Assembly: GCF_049310885.1 (NCBI RefSeq)
Contig: NZ_JBMDYO010000001.1
Span: 248,001-312,000, forward strand
From: CAYZJV01 sp049310885
GTDB taxonomy: Bacteria; Spirochaetota; Spirochaetia; Sphaerochaetales; Sphaerochaetaceae
Length of the DNA: 64,000 nt
Direction: 5' to 3'
Shown: in pieces, positions 43,956-52,698 of the stretch
Numbering within the stretch: position 1 is the first letter of the stretch
Layout: each line of letters opens with the position of its first letter
Notes under the pieces: model-generated
Seen by the model: only the letters and a program-made list of their open reading frames with translations
Database searches by the model: none
What the model was told of the DNA's origin: nothing
Translations under genes and position numbers: made by a program

Positions 43956-45068
43956 CTACCCTTTTCTGAACAATTCCAACACCGTAGTCGTATAACGGAG
44001 AGTCTTGGTAGGACAAGCATCGATACAGTGTCCGCACCCTACACAACGTAGGTTGTCGACCACTTCTTTCGCTTGTGCAAGGACTTTCACATCGATACCC
44101 ACTGGACACGCGCGACTGCAGGCACCACAAGAGATGCAATGAGTCTCTGTAGTCTCGATCCTCTGACCGGCTAGACGACCTATCAGAGCGACTGTCGTAC
44201 CAACGGGACAGTAGAGACAATACCCACGACCGATAAAAGCAATCCAGAAGAACATCATCATCATCAACTCAAATACGAGATATTTGTACAGTTCAACCTT
44301 CTCAAGCATCGGCATGATACGATCTAACGGGAGACCTGCCATCATCAGCAACCAGTAGATAGTTAGCCCCACTGCAATAAAGAAGAATATAATCCGGATC
44401 AGATTGAATCGCTTCACCGTTTTCTCCGTTATAGCGAGTGCTGGCTTGGGATCATTCTTTCGCTTACGGGATAATAGGGGGAGCACGGAGCCAAAGACTT
44501 CAGATGCGAATCCATTGAAAAGACAGAGAGTGGAACACTGCCAGCGTCGACCATAAATCAAAGTCCCTATAAAAACTAGGATGTTCACAATCCAGAAGAA
44601 AGTAAGTGCGAAGGTAATACCATCAGCTCCCCACAATGGAAGATGCCGTTGGGTGAAGTCGGTGAACGAAAGTGTACTCTGAAGAGGGATATTGGACCAA
44701 GGTAGTGGCATACCATAGAAATAGATTTCCGGATTTCCCGATACCAGCGGAATCACAATATGGATAGCCAGTGCGGCAACAGAAAAGCCGATGATATTGC
44801 GCTTATACATGGTAGTACGTTGTTTTTTCCCGACTATGCGGATCGTCAGATACCCACAGCCGAGAATGAGGAAGGATTTTATCCAATTCTCATAGAAATG
44901 CCAGAATGAGTTGATAGCAAGTGCCACTCGCTCTGGGGCATTTTGGGCATATCCATAGTTCAATCCAGCGATGACGAAGCACAAAAGGATATACCCCCAC
45001 ACGAGAAGCCGAAGTAATCTGATCTCCCAGCTATCTTTGGTTCGCCTATTTAATTCCATTTGGCACAC
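43956..45068 (-). CDS. NapH/CcoG-like membrane 4Fe-4S protein
   Basis: 370 residues from GTG 45068; an ATG three codons later is an alternative. Several membrane segments alternate with two Cys pairs typical of the NapH/NosR family (RRWQCSTLCLF and RGYCLYCPVG). Two ferredoxin-type cluster motifs follow: CISCGACSRACPVG and CVGCGHCIDACPTK. It should pass electrons across or along the membrane to an unknown partner. No nitrate or nitrous oxide reductase genes lie near. Confidence 0.88.
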   Translation of the reverse strand: MCQMELNRRTKDSWEIRLLRLLVWGYILLCFVIAGLNYGYAQNAPERVALAINSFWHFYENWIKSFLILGCGYLTIRIVGKKQRTTMYKRNIIGFSVAALAIHIVIPLVSGNPEIYFYGMPLPWSNIPLQSTLSFTDFTQRHLPLWGADGITFALTFFWIVNILVFIGTLIYGRRWQCSTLCLFNGFASEVFGSVLPLLSRKRKNDPKPALAITEKTVKRFNLIRIIFFFIAVGLTIYWLLMMAGLPLDRIMPMLEKVELYKYLVFELMMMMFFWIAFIGRGYCLYCPVGTTVALIGRLAGQRIETTETHCISCGACSRACPVGIDVKVLAQAKEVVDNLRCVGCGHCIDACPTKTLRYTTTVLELFRKG

Positions 45069-45157
45069 TTTTCCCCTTTATTGCAGTGTAGCATGACAAA
45101 CCACCCTATACGTACCAATTGTTTTGGATTAGAGTTATATAAAGCAGGAGGCATATC

Positions 45158-45592
45158 ATGGCAAAGAATGCGAAAGAATCACTAAAGATACTCGCTTCGG
45201 CGAAAGCATTGCAACTCTTGGTTGCCCTACTCTTTCTCTCCATGGGTATGTTGGGCTTCGCTACAGGAAGTGGTGTGGCAGGCGAACTCTCACGTGAGCT
45301 TTCCAATATGTTTGGTGGGGATAATGAAATCCTACTCTATGTCTTGTCTACCGTCGAGCTGGTGTGTGGTCTGATTCTTGGAGCTACTTTTTTTGTTCCC
45401 TCCATCCCAGCTAAATTCGTCAGTACATCGCTGACCGCAATTTGGATCATTTGGATCGTTCTGATTGTGATCTTGGATATCCTCACTATCGATTTCGGTC
45501 GTTTCGATGGATCCGAGTGGCTTGCATGGATACAACAGGTGGTATTGCATCTTATTGTCCTAGCATCGATCATGCAAATCCAAAAATCATAA
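45158..45592 (+). CDS. Four-span membrane protein of unknown function
   Basis: 144 residues from ATG 45158, six bases after GGAGG. Four hydrophobic segments (LQLLVALLFLSMGMLGFATG, LSTVELVCGLILGATFFVPS, ISLTAIWIIWIVLIVILDIL-like, VVLHLIVLASIMQ). It loosely resembles DoxX-type proteins but is not assignable by eye. The gap after it (45593-45744) holds two small hairpins and no gene. Confidence 0.72.
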   Translation: MAKNAKESLKILASAKALQLLVALLFLSMGMLGFATGSGVAGELSRELSNMFGGDNEILLYVLSTVELVCGLILGATFFVPSIPAKFVSTSLTAIWIIWIVLIVILDILTIDFGRFDGSEWLAWIQQVVLHLIVLASIMQIQKS

Positions 45593-45744
45593 TAGTAGAG
45601 ACTTCCACTGAACACGAGAGGCGTTGCCTCCTGCTTCGCAATACTAAGCGAAGTACCATTTCTACAATTCCTTCATGTACTGGGCAGAGGTTCCACCAAA
45701 TACCTCCGGTGCCCGGTATCGTTGGCATTACAAGGACCTGATCG

Positions 45745-47109
45745 ATGGACTACCGAAATCTCATTGAGAACCAAAGAACCTTCTTCCAACAAGGTGGCAC
45801 TTCCGATATCAAGCTACGCAAAAGGTATCTTAGCCGCGTAAAGATCATAATCAAACAGGAAGAACAGAAAATTCTCGATGCATTAGCAAGCGATCTCCAT
45901 AAAAATAATTTCGAGGCATATATGAGTGAAGTCGGATTGGTCCTAGATGAAATTGGATACATACTCCGACACATGGAACGTTGGGCAAAACCAAAACGGG
46001 TCAGGACTCCTCTCACACAGTTTCCGGCTAAGAGTTTCATTATGGCTGAGCCTTACGGAGTCGTTCTGGTCATGGCTCCATGGAATTATCCATTTTTACT
46101 CTGTATGGCACCTCTCATTGGAGCCTTATGTGCCGGCAATACTGTTGTACTCAAGCCCTCTGCATACGCACCACATACAAGTAAGGTGATAGCACAATTG
46201 TTGGGCAAGATTTTCGACCCTGAGTATGTCGCAGTAGTCCAAGGGGGAAGAGAGGAAAATGAGGCTTTACTAGAACATCGGTTCGATTACCTCTTCTTCA
46301 CAGGAAGTGTGGAGGTTGGGAAAATCGTGATGAATCGGGCAGCAAGATTCCTTACCCCGGTAAGTTTGGAGCTGGGAGGAAAGAGTCCTGCGATCGTCGA
46401 TTCGACTGCAGACATCCCGCTGGCCGCCAAACGGATCATATTTGGCAAAATGATGAATGCAGGCCAGACCTGTATCGCACCCGACTATGTATTGGCAGAC
46501 AAGCATATCAAAGACAAGCTCATATACCATATGAAGCAGTATCTAGATGAATTCTTTCCAGGGAAGGACTACGAAAACCTTCCCCGCATCATCAATGAAA
46601 AACATTTCCACCGTATAATGGGTCTAATCAAGGATGAAAAGGTAATCATCGGCGGAAAGGGCAATGAAACTACTTTAGCTATAGAACCAACTATCGTGGA
46701 GCCTGTCGGCTTCGACTCTCCAATCATGCAGGAAGAAATCTTTGGCCCCATTCTGCCCATACTTACCTACCACTCCATCGATGAGGCCATGCTAAGTATC
46801 GTATCACGTCCGAACCCATTGGCACTCTATCTATTCACCAATGACAAGGCAACTGAGGATGCTTTCATGAGGAATGTCTCCTTCGGAGGGGGGTGTATCA
46901 ATGATACGATCGTACATATAGCGACGCCACATATGGGTTTTGGCGGTGTGGGAGAAAGCGGTATGGGATCCTACCATGGCAAATTCAGCTTCGAAACCTT
47001 CACCCACTTCAAAGGTATCGTGAAAAGATCAAAATACTTGGACTTCCCCTTTCGCTACCATCCGCATACCGAAAAGAAATTCCGACTTGTACGAAAGTTA
47101 TTGCGCTGA
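45745..47109 (+). CDS. Aldehyde dehydrogenase, class 3-like
   Basis: 454 residues, the short class-3 (ALDH3) length. APWNYP, FTGSVEVGKIVM (cofactor loop), LELGGKSPAIV (catalytic Glu) and NAGQTCIAPDY (catalytic Cys) are in order. It oxidises fatty or aromatic aldehydes with NAD(P). The hydrophobic C-terminus of eukaryotic relatives is absent. Confidence 0.93.
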   Translation: MDYRNLIENQRTFFQQGGTSDIKLRKRYLSRVKIIIKQEEQKILDALASDLHKNNFEAYMSEVGLVLDEIGYILRHMERWAKPKRVRTPLTQFPAKSFIMAEPYGVVLVMAPWNYPFLLCMAPLIGALCAGNTVVLKPSAYAPHTSKVIAQLLGKIFDPEYVAVVQGGREENEALLEHRFDYLFFTGSVEVGKIVMNRAARFLTPVSLELGGKSPAIVDSTADIPLAAKRIIFGKMMNAGQTCIAPDYVLADKHIKDKLIYHMKQYLDEFFPGKDYENLPRIINEKHFHRIMGLIKDEKVIIGGKGNETTLAIEPTIVEPVGFDSPIMQEEIFGPILPILTYHSIDEAMLSIVSRPNPLALYLFTNDKATEDAFMRNVSFGGGCINDTIVHIATPHMGFGGVGESGMGSYHGKFSFETFTHFKGIVKRSKYLDFPFRYHPHTEKKFRLVRKLLR

Positions 47110-47287
47110 AGCTACTTGTCGACAGATTGACGCTACTTCCATATTGTGATACGTTTAGCAGGCTTACTAATTTTGCGTTGCAGATCTTTCGATATACTTG
47201 CTTTGTACGTTTGCGTTCTTCACTGACACACTCCAGCAGACAAGATTCCCGTTCAGACTGCCCAATTGGAGCACAATACTTTTGTGA

Positions 47288-47304
47288 ACAGGCAAGAAGC
47301 CTGT
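47288..47304 (+). other. Small hairpin next to the RRM gene's ribosome site
   Basis: ACAGGC-AAGAA-GCCTGT (six pairs) ends two bases before AAGGA and could modulate translation, as in cold-inducible leaders. Confidence 0.35.
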
Positions 47305-47318
47305 GAAGGATGCTTATC

Positions 47319-47597
47319 ATGGCAAAGAAAATTTATGTCGGTAACATGAGTTACAACACTACAGAGGAACAGCTTTGGGATTTGTTCGCCCAGTACGGAA
47401 CAGTTTTAAGTGCGAACATCATCATGGACCGCGAAACAAGACGCCCCAAGGGTTTCGGTTTTGTAGAAATGGAAGATGAAAGTGCAGCAACCGCTGCTAT
47501 CTCCCAGCTTGATGGTCAGGATGTCGATGGCCGTAACCTTCGTGTTAACGAAGCTATCGCAAAGCCCCGCCAGACTAGGAACGACTACCGCTACTAA
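47319..47597 (+). CDS. RRM-type RNA-binding protein
   Basis: 92 residues from ATG 47319, eight bases after AAGGA. A single RNA recognition motif fills the protein: RNP2 is IYVGNM and RNP1 is KGFGFVEM. The short tail (PRQTRNDYRY) is basic. Small bacterial RRM proteins are often cold-induced RNA chaperones. It has a ~200-base leader and its own strong terminator. Confidence 0.95.
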   Translation: MAKKIYVGNMSYNTTEEQLWDLFAQYGTVLSANIIMDRETRRPKGFGFVEMEDESAATAAISQLDGQDVDGRNLRVNEAIAKPRQTRNDYRY

Positions 47598-47620
47598 ACG
47601 GTTTTTGACCCTATAACTTC

Positions 47621-47650
47621 ATCGGAGTCTACCAAGACTCCGATTTTTTT
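47621..47650 (+). terminator. Rho-independent terminator after the RRM gene
   Basis: ATCGGAGTCT pairs perfectly with AGACTCCGAT over an ACCA loop, followed by TTTTTT. It stands just before the PTS gene. Confidence 0.93.
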
Positions 47651-47663
47651 AGGAGAAGTATTG

Positions 47664-49013
47664 ATGCAGACACTACAATCGATTATCGATGGATTCTTTC
47701 AATTCAAGGCATATGTGATGCTACCGCTGATCGTTCTTGTCATTGGACTGATTGTCAGGATGAAGCTGAAAAAGGCCCTCATGGCCTCTTTGCAGCTCGC
47801 TGCAGGCTTCGCTGGAATCTTCATTGCCTTCGATTTCTTTGTGGCTAATATCAATCCCGCCGTACAAGCCCTCGTACAGGTACGTGGCTTGGACCTTCCC
47901 GTTCTTGATGTCGGCTGGCCTCCATTAGCCGCTATTACATGGGCTTCTCCAGTTGCGCATATCTCCATACCGCTCATCATCGTGATCAATATCGTCATGT
48001 TGAGTACCAATCTTACCAAGACAATCTATATCGATATCTGGAACTATTGGCATTTTGCTTTGCTCGGAGCCCTTGTTCTCAGCGTGAGCCAGAGTCTTTT
48101 ACTCGGTCTGTTGGCCACAGCTCTTATCGCAATTTACACTATCAAGATGGCGGACTGGACCGGACCGTTAGTGAAAAGAGAGATGGGTATGGAAGGCATC
48201 ACGCTCTCTCCTCTCAGTGCTGTAGGATTACTACCCTATGCCCAAGGTCTGGATTGGCTGTACGACCACATTCCTGGACTACGGAAGCTAGACTACAATC
48301 CAAGCAAGAAACAACACGAACCTTCAGTGTTCAGCGAACCCATGGTGATCGGCGTTCTTGTAGGAATCGCACTCGGTCTTGCGGCAGCTTATCCACTGAA
48401 AGAGATGTTGGAACTGAGCATCCATATTGCAGCGGTGATGTTCATACTGCCTAAATGCGGCAATCTTATTGGGGAGGGAATGGGAGAAATTTCATCCAAA
48501 TTGAGAGATACTATCCATGAAAAATTTCCTAAGAAGACAGGATTGTATATCGCACTCGATTCCGGGGTGGTAATGCATAACCAGTCAATCCTCACAACCG
48601 GAATCATCCTCATGCCAATAGCTATCCTTATAGCTCTGATACTGCCAGGAAACAAAACCCTCCCCCTTGGTGATTTGCCAGCGCTCATCGCCCAAGTCGC
48701 GGTAATTGTTCTCGTATCCCGTGGAAATGTATTACGCTCGGTGCTCACTGGTATTCCTTTGGTGATCGGATATCTTTTGATCGCAACCAACTTAGCGCCA
48801 ATGATTACAGCACTATCGAATAAGGTAGGAGCTGCAACACCAGATGGTGTACTAATAACAGCAATGACCGATGGAGGAAATCCTATCCGATACTGGGGAC
48901 TTACATTGTTCCAAGGAAACTTGGTGGCTATCGCCATAATCCCGATCATGATACTCCTTCTGGTGCTTAGTCATAGTCGCTACAAGAGGGAAATCGGGGT
49001 AATAGCAAACTAA
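47664..49013 (+). CDS. PTS galactitol-type EIIC permease
   Basis: 449 residues from ATG 47664, eight bases after AGGAG. The Gat family EIIC features include FDFFVANINPAVQALVQ, GWPPLAAITWASP and GLYIALDSGVVMHNQ-type loops in an otherwise hydrophobic protein. No EIIA or EIIB lies next to it, so it is an orphan: either it borrows components from elsewhere or it acts as a non-PTS carrier. It ends two bases from the convergent acetolactate decarboxylase gene. Confidence 0.87.
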   Translation: MQTLQSIIDGFFQFKAYVMLPLIVLVIGLIVRMKLKKALMASLQLAAGFAGIFIAFDFFVANINPAVQALVQVRGLDLPVLDVGWPPLAAITWASPVAHISIPLIIVINIVMLSTNLTKTIYIDIWNYWHFALLGALVLSVSQSLLLGLLATALIAIYTIKMADWTGPLVKREMGMEGITLSPLSAVGLLPYAQGLDWLYDHIPGLRKLDYNPSKKQHEPSVFSEPMVIGVLVGIALGLAAAYPLKEMLELSIHIAAVMFILPKCGNLIGEGMGEISSKLRDTIHEKFPKKTGLYIALDSGVVMHNQSILTTGIILMPIAILIALILPGNKTLPLGDLPALIAQVAVIVLVSRGNVLRSVLTGIPLVIGYLLIATNLAPMITALSNKVGAATPDGVLITAMTDGGNPIRYWGLTLFQGNLVAIAIIPIMILLLVLSHSRYKREIGVIAN

Positions 49014-49015
49014 TT

Positions 49016-49843
49016 TTACTCTTTACCCTCGACACGAACTGTCTGTGAACCCAAATCGGCAGATACTGGTAGCTGGGCGAATGAATCTCTTTCAGGCAGG
49101 ACAAGCGAGAAATTTCTCTTTGCATCCAAAGCCAGCGATCCTGAAGGGATTGTTGCATCCAGTAGGTGGCCGCCAATGGTTCGGTCATCCGATATGAAAT
49201 GCAGATGCCACCCGGGGAGGTTGATCTTATCCATGTAATCGGGGAAACGGAATGCGATTATCGTACCGGTTATGTCGTTGTGGATGAACTCGGGTTGGGT
49301 AGAAGCAATTGCTGACAATTTTCGATACGGTTTCTCCTGTGGTGGCACACTACGTATATGCACCATGGAAAAATCTCCCCGTATGATTGCGGCATAAAAG
49401 CTATTGAAATCATTTTCATGCGTAACTATTGCTGCATCTAAGAGTTCTTTTATGTCCTCTATAGAATGCAATTCCCGCTCAATGATCTTCTCAAACTCTG
49501 AATCGAAATGGGCTGTGATAGCGAATGGGATTGTTTCACTCCCTTCTTGTTTCACTACTTCACCTGTGTATGTAGCTTTATAGACTTCTCCATCTATAAG
49601 AATCATTTCTCCATCCAAAGTATCGAATGTCCCTATTCCCGTATCACCATGAAGAAGGAATTCATCCACCGTGACGATACCGTCATAGTCACCGAGCATG
49701 AGTGCATTGAGTAGTGATATCTGATACAGCGTATCATCCTCTCTCTCTAAGGCCGTACTGGTCGTGCAACTGATCGTAACAATAAGCAAGTATAGACACA
49801 TAACAGCCACAGAAACGGTTCTTTTGATGCTCTGAATTTTCAT
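49016..49843 (-). CDS. Alpha-acetolactate decarboxylase, lipoprotein form
   Basis: 275 residues from ATG 49843, after GGGAGGG with three to four bases between. The signal ends VTISC-TT, a relaxed lipobox with Cys26. ALDC features follow: YQISLLNALMLGDYDG, LLHGDTGIGTFD, GEMILIDGEVYKA, and the zinc-binding His cluster in PGWHLHFISDDRTIGGHLLD. The enzyme turns acetolactate into acetoin. Exported forms are known in Bacillus relatives, but a lipid-anchored one outside the cytoplasm is notable because acetolactate is made inside. No acetolactate synthase is near. Confidence 0.87.
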   Translation of the reverse strand: MKIQSIKRTVSVAVMCLYLLIVTISCTTSTALEREDDTLYQISLLNALMLGDYDGIVTVDEFLLHGDTGIGTFDTLDGEMILIDGEVYKATYTGEVVKQEGSETIPFAITAHFDSEFEKIIERELHSIEDIKELLDAAIVTHENDFNSFYAAIIRGDFSMVHIRSVPPQEKPYRKLSAIASTQPEFIHNDITGTIIAFRFPDYMDKINLPGWHLHFISDDRTIGGHLLDATIPSGSLALDAKRNFSLVLPERDSFAQLPVSADLGSQTVRVEGKE

Positions 49844-50233
49844 GAGCCCTCCCATGAGTAATACTAAAGATATCATATTCGGTCTGAAGTGTATCATGGA
49901 TCAAGGTAATTTTGTGGTGATTTTGGCCAAATCCTTGATGGTAGATGTCATAATGAGAATGTCGGAAGTGTGTAAACGGTTTACACATGACATGAGGAAT
50001 AGGTACTGATCATCCTTCTCGTCCAGTTATGTCAGGGGCTTAAAACACAAAATGATAGCAAAAATTACATACAGAATGAAAATTAAACTGAATTTATAAA
50101 ATATTCACTTGAAATTGAGCAAGAGCTCTGGTGAAGGGGTCTTAACATCTGACATGCTTCGCACCCACCATGAAATACTTTGATCACACCCATAATAGAG
50201 GGCTGTCATAGGTTAAAAACCAATACGGGTATT

Positions 50234-50276
50234 TTTTTGACCTATAAGGGTAATTTATAACAACATCTGCTTTTTT
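50234..50276 (+). repeat. Intergenic element A, related to element B at 51925
   Basis: TTTTTGACCTATAAGGGTAA and a following TTTATAAC ... CATCTGCTTTTTT match element B at most positions with short gaps. Both lie on the plus strand in the intergenic regions flanking icd. Confidence 0.5.
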
Positions 50277-50293
50277 CTATCTACCAATATAAT

Positions 50294-50318
50294 CCCCGAG
50301 CCTCAATAAGACCCGGGG
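50294..50318 (-). terminator. Possible terminator of icd
   Basis: CCCCG pairs with CGGGG around a 15-base loop on the minus strand, ~25 bases after the icd stop. It has no strong U-run. Confidence 0.4.
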
Positions 50319-50342
50319 ACACAGGTACGTTGTTTAAATTAA

Positions 50343-51551
50343 CTACATATGATTGATAATACTGTCGCCGAATTTACTACAAGAGACCTCGGTTGCTCCA
50401 TCCATAAGACGGGCAAAATCATACGTGACTTCCTTCGCCTGCAAGGCTCCGGTTACCCCCTTGTCAATCAGATTAGCAGCTTCAGACCACCCCAGGTAGT
50501 CAAGCATTAACATGCCGGAAAGGATAACAGAACTGGGATTGACCTTATCCATACCCGCATACTTTGGCGCTGTTCCGTGAGTAGCTTCGAATACCGCGTT
50601 ACCAGTCTCATAATTGATATTGGCACCCGGAGCGATACCGATACCCCCAACCTGGGCAGCAAGGGCATCCGACATATAGTCTCCATTCAAGTTCATGGTT
50701 GCGATGACACCATACTCCGACGGACGGGTAAGGATCTGTTGGAGGAATGCATCGGCGATAACGTCTTTAATAAGAACTTTTCCTTCAGGGATCTTCCCAT
50801 CTACGAGATCATCCCATGTTACGGTATACTCGCCAAATTCTTCCTTCGCTATCTCATAGCCCCATTCTCTGAAGGCACCTTCGGTGAACTTCATGATATT
50901 CCCCTTATGTACTAGGGTTACGGATGGTCGCTTATGTTCTATCGCATATTTGATAGCAGCCCTGATCAGACGCTTGGATCCGGTAATGCTAGCAGGTTTT
51001 ATACCGATGCCGCTATCGGGACGGATACTCCATCCATACCGGTCCTTGAGGTGAGCGATGAGTTCTTTTGCCTCAGGGGTACCCTCTTTCAATTCGTATC
51101 CGGCGTACACATCTTCGGTGTTCTCCCTGAATACAACCATATCGATCAGTTCAGGTTGTTTTACCGGTGATGGAATTCCAGGATAGTACTTTACCGGACG
51201 TAGGCAGACGAACAGATCCAACCGCTGCCTAATGGTAACATTAAGACTTCTGAAGCCTCCGCCCACAGGTGTAGTCAAAGGACCTTTGATACCGACCAAA
51301 TATTCTTTCAATGCATCTTCGGTGGCCTTGGGAAGCCATTCTCCGGTTTTCTTGAATGCCTTCTCTCCGGCAAGAACCTCTTTCCATGAGATTTTCCGTT
51401 TTCCACCGTACGCTTTCTGGACTGCAGCATCAAAAACCCTTTCAGCAGCAGCCCAGATGTCCGGACCAATGCCATCTCCCTCAATGTAGGGGATAGTCGG
51501 ATTATCCGGGACGATAAGGGCCTTGCTCCCCATGGTTACTTTTTGTTCCAT
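50343..51551 (-). CDS. icd: NADP-type isocitrate dehydrogenase
   Basis: 402 residues from ATG 51551, seven bases after GAGG (a TTG one codon earlier is possible). IEGDGIGPDIW, FRSLNVTIRQRLDLF (substrate-binding Ser and Arg residues), RENTEDVYAGYE, LVHKGNIMKFTEGAF and NLNGDYMSDA are in the order of E. coli-type Icd. It oxidises isocitrate to 2-oxoglutarate with NADP. It stands alone between two long non-coding regions that carry related elements. Confidence 0.95.
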   Translation of the reverse strand: MEQKVTMGSKALIVPDNPTIPYIEGDGIGPDIWAAAERVFDAAVQKAYGGKRKISWKEVLAGEKAFKKTGEWLPKATEDALKEYLVGIKGPLTTPVGGGFRSLNVTIRQRLDLFVCLRPVKYYPGIPSPVKQPELIDMVVFRENTEDVYAGYELKEGTPEAKELIAHLKDRYGWSIRPDSGIGIKPASITGSKRLIRAAIKYAIEHKRPSVTLVHKGNIMKFTEGAFREWGYEIAKEEFGEYTVTWDDLVDGKIPEGKVLIKDVIADAFLQQILTRPSEYGVIATMNLNGDYMSDALAAQVGGIGIAPGANINYETGNAVFEATHGTAPKYAGMDKVNPSSVILSGMLMLDYLGWSEAANLIDKGVTGALQAKEVTYDFARLMDGATEVSCSKFGDSIINHM

Positions 51552-52033
51552 CAATATTCCTCTTTCTCTTGATAGTATATAAATTTCCGTTTCAAATCGA
51601 TTTGCAGTTTATCAGAAAGCCCCTTATGTGTTAATACCCGTGTCCAGATCAATGTAAGAAGTGAAGAAGTCGGTCAAGGCCTTCACACATGTCATTTGAC
51701 TATGCAAGAAAGATGCCATCTAAAGATGTCGTGACAAGAGATTTGAAAATTGCCATATTCTTATTTATTGAAATAAAAAGCATTTAACTGACTGTTCAAG
51801 CAATATCATTCTATTTTGAACAGATATACATACTGCATCTGACACTACTGAGATGAAGCAGATCTCTCTAGCGTCAAGTCAGATTATGGGGATGTGACAA
51901 GGGCTCTTGCTATTGGTTAGCAAATTTTTGACTTAAGAGGGTAAATTATCAAACTTCTGCTTTTTTTGCTTCTTACATAAGTTGTGAAGAATTCCCTTGC
52001 AATTCCACCTATTTACACAGCAAAATACCCCTC
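51552..52033. other. Intergenic region upstream of icd and lysE-like gene
   Basis: About 480 AT-rich bases with no credible gene. It holds the divergent promoters and element B (51925-51967). Confidence 0.5.
51925..51967 (+). repeat. Intergenic element B, related to element A
   Basis: TTTTTGACTTAAGAGGGTAA followed by ATTATCAA ... CTTCTGCTTTTTTT. Both copies share TTGAC-(C/T) and TAT-(A/C)A with 13 bases between, too short for a normal sigma-70 promoter. Confidence 0.5.
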
Positions 52034-52633
52034 ATGGATATTGATTTCGCTACACTTATACCCTTCGCACTGATCACTACTTTCTCTCCAGGTCCAAATA
52101 CCTTGATATCAGCCTCAATGGGCATGCAGTACGGGTATCGGAAAACCTTTCCGTTCCTCATAGGCATTTGGACTGGATTTGTAATCGTATTCATTGGGTG
52201 CTCACTTATAGCAACTACACTTGCACAGGTCATTCCACAATTCCGTAACATACTCTCAGTAATAGGCGCTATCTATATCCTTTGGTTAGCATATAAGACG
52301 TACAGAGCTTCCTACTCAGTCGAAGACAAACTCCAAAAACCACTCGGTTATACTAATGGCATGGTATTGCAGGTACTGAATCCGAAGGTAATACTATATG
52401 GATTGACCATTTTCAGCACCTACTTAGTTTCACTACCCAAGAATATCGTCCTATTCTTCGCGGCTCCGATTATTTTTGCGACGATAAGTCTCAGTGCTAC
52501 GACGACATGGGCTCTGTTCGGGGTAGGTATCGCCTCATTTATGAAAAATTCTCAAGCTGCAAAGATTATCCAATCGTTGCTTGCCCTCTCCCTAGTCATC
52601 ATCGCCTATGATATGATCGCCATACTTTGGTAG
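52034..52633 (+). CDS. LysE/RhtB-family amino-acid exporter
   Basis: 199 residues, about six membrane segments. The N-terminal FSPGPNTLISASMGMQYGYR is the family hallmark. It exports basic or other amino acids or homoserine. There is no clear ribosome site before the ATG. Confidence 0.9.
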   Translation: MDIDFATLIPFALITTFSPGPNTLISASMGMQYGYRKTFPFLIGIWTGFVIVFIGCSLIATTLAQVIPQFRNILSVIGAIYILWLAYKTYRASYSVEDKLQKPLGYTNGMVLQVLNPKVILYGLTIFSTYLVSLPKNIVLFFAAPIIFATISLSATTTWALFGVGIASFMKNSQAAKIIQSLLALSLVIIAYDMIAILW

Positions 52634-52698
52634 CTTAAATTGTTCTATCATGGACAAATCACACACCGTAGTGCATACTCGGGACAAGAGGAATACGT

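Larger units (their letters stand above)
49844..50342. other. Intergenic region downstream of icd
   Basis: About 500 bases with no credible gene. It contains element A (50234-50276), related to element B upstream of icd, and a hairpin near 50294 that may end icd transcription. A GTAAACGGTTTAC palindrome lies near 49972-49984. Confidence 0.5.

Noticed and set aside
45615..45660. Dispersed mobile repeat (GGAGGCAACGCCTC seen here in reverse and near 29915)
   Set aside because: Only a short palindromic core is shared between the two places; surrounding bases differ, so chance is likely.
47009..47320. A 103-codon minus-strand frame before the RRM gene
   Set aside because: It overlaps the end of the aldehyde dehydrogenase gene and the RRM leader, with no ribosome site and no recognisable protein features.
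50234..50276. Sigma-70 promoter in intergenic element A
   Set aside because: TTGACC and TATAAC are only 13 bases apart and would point toward the 3' end of icd.
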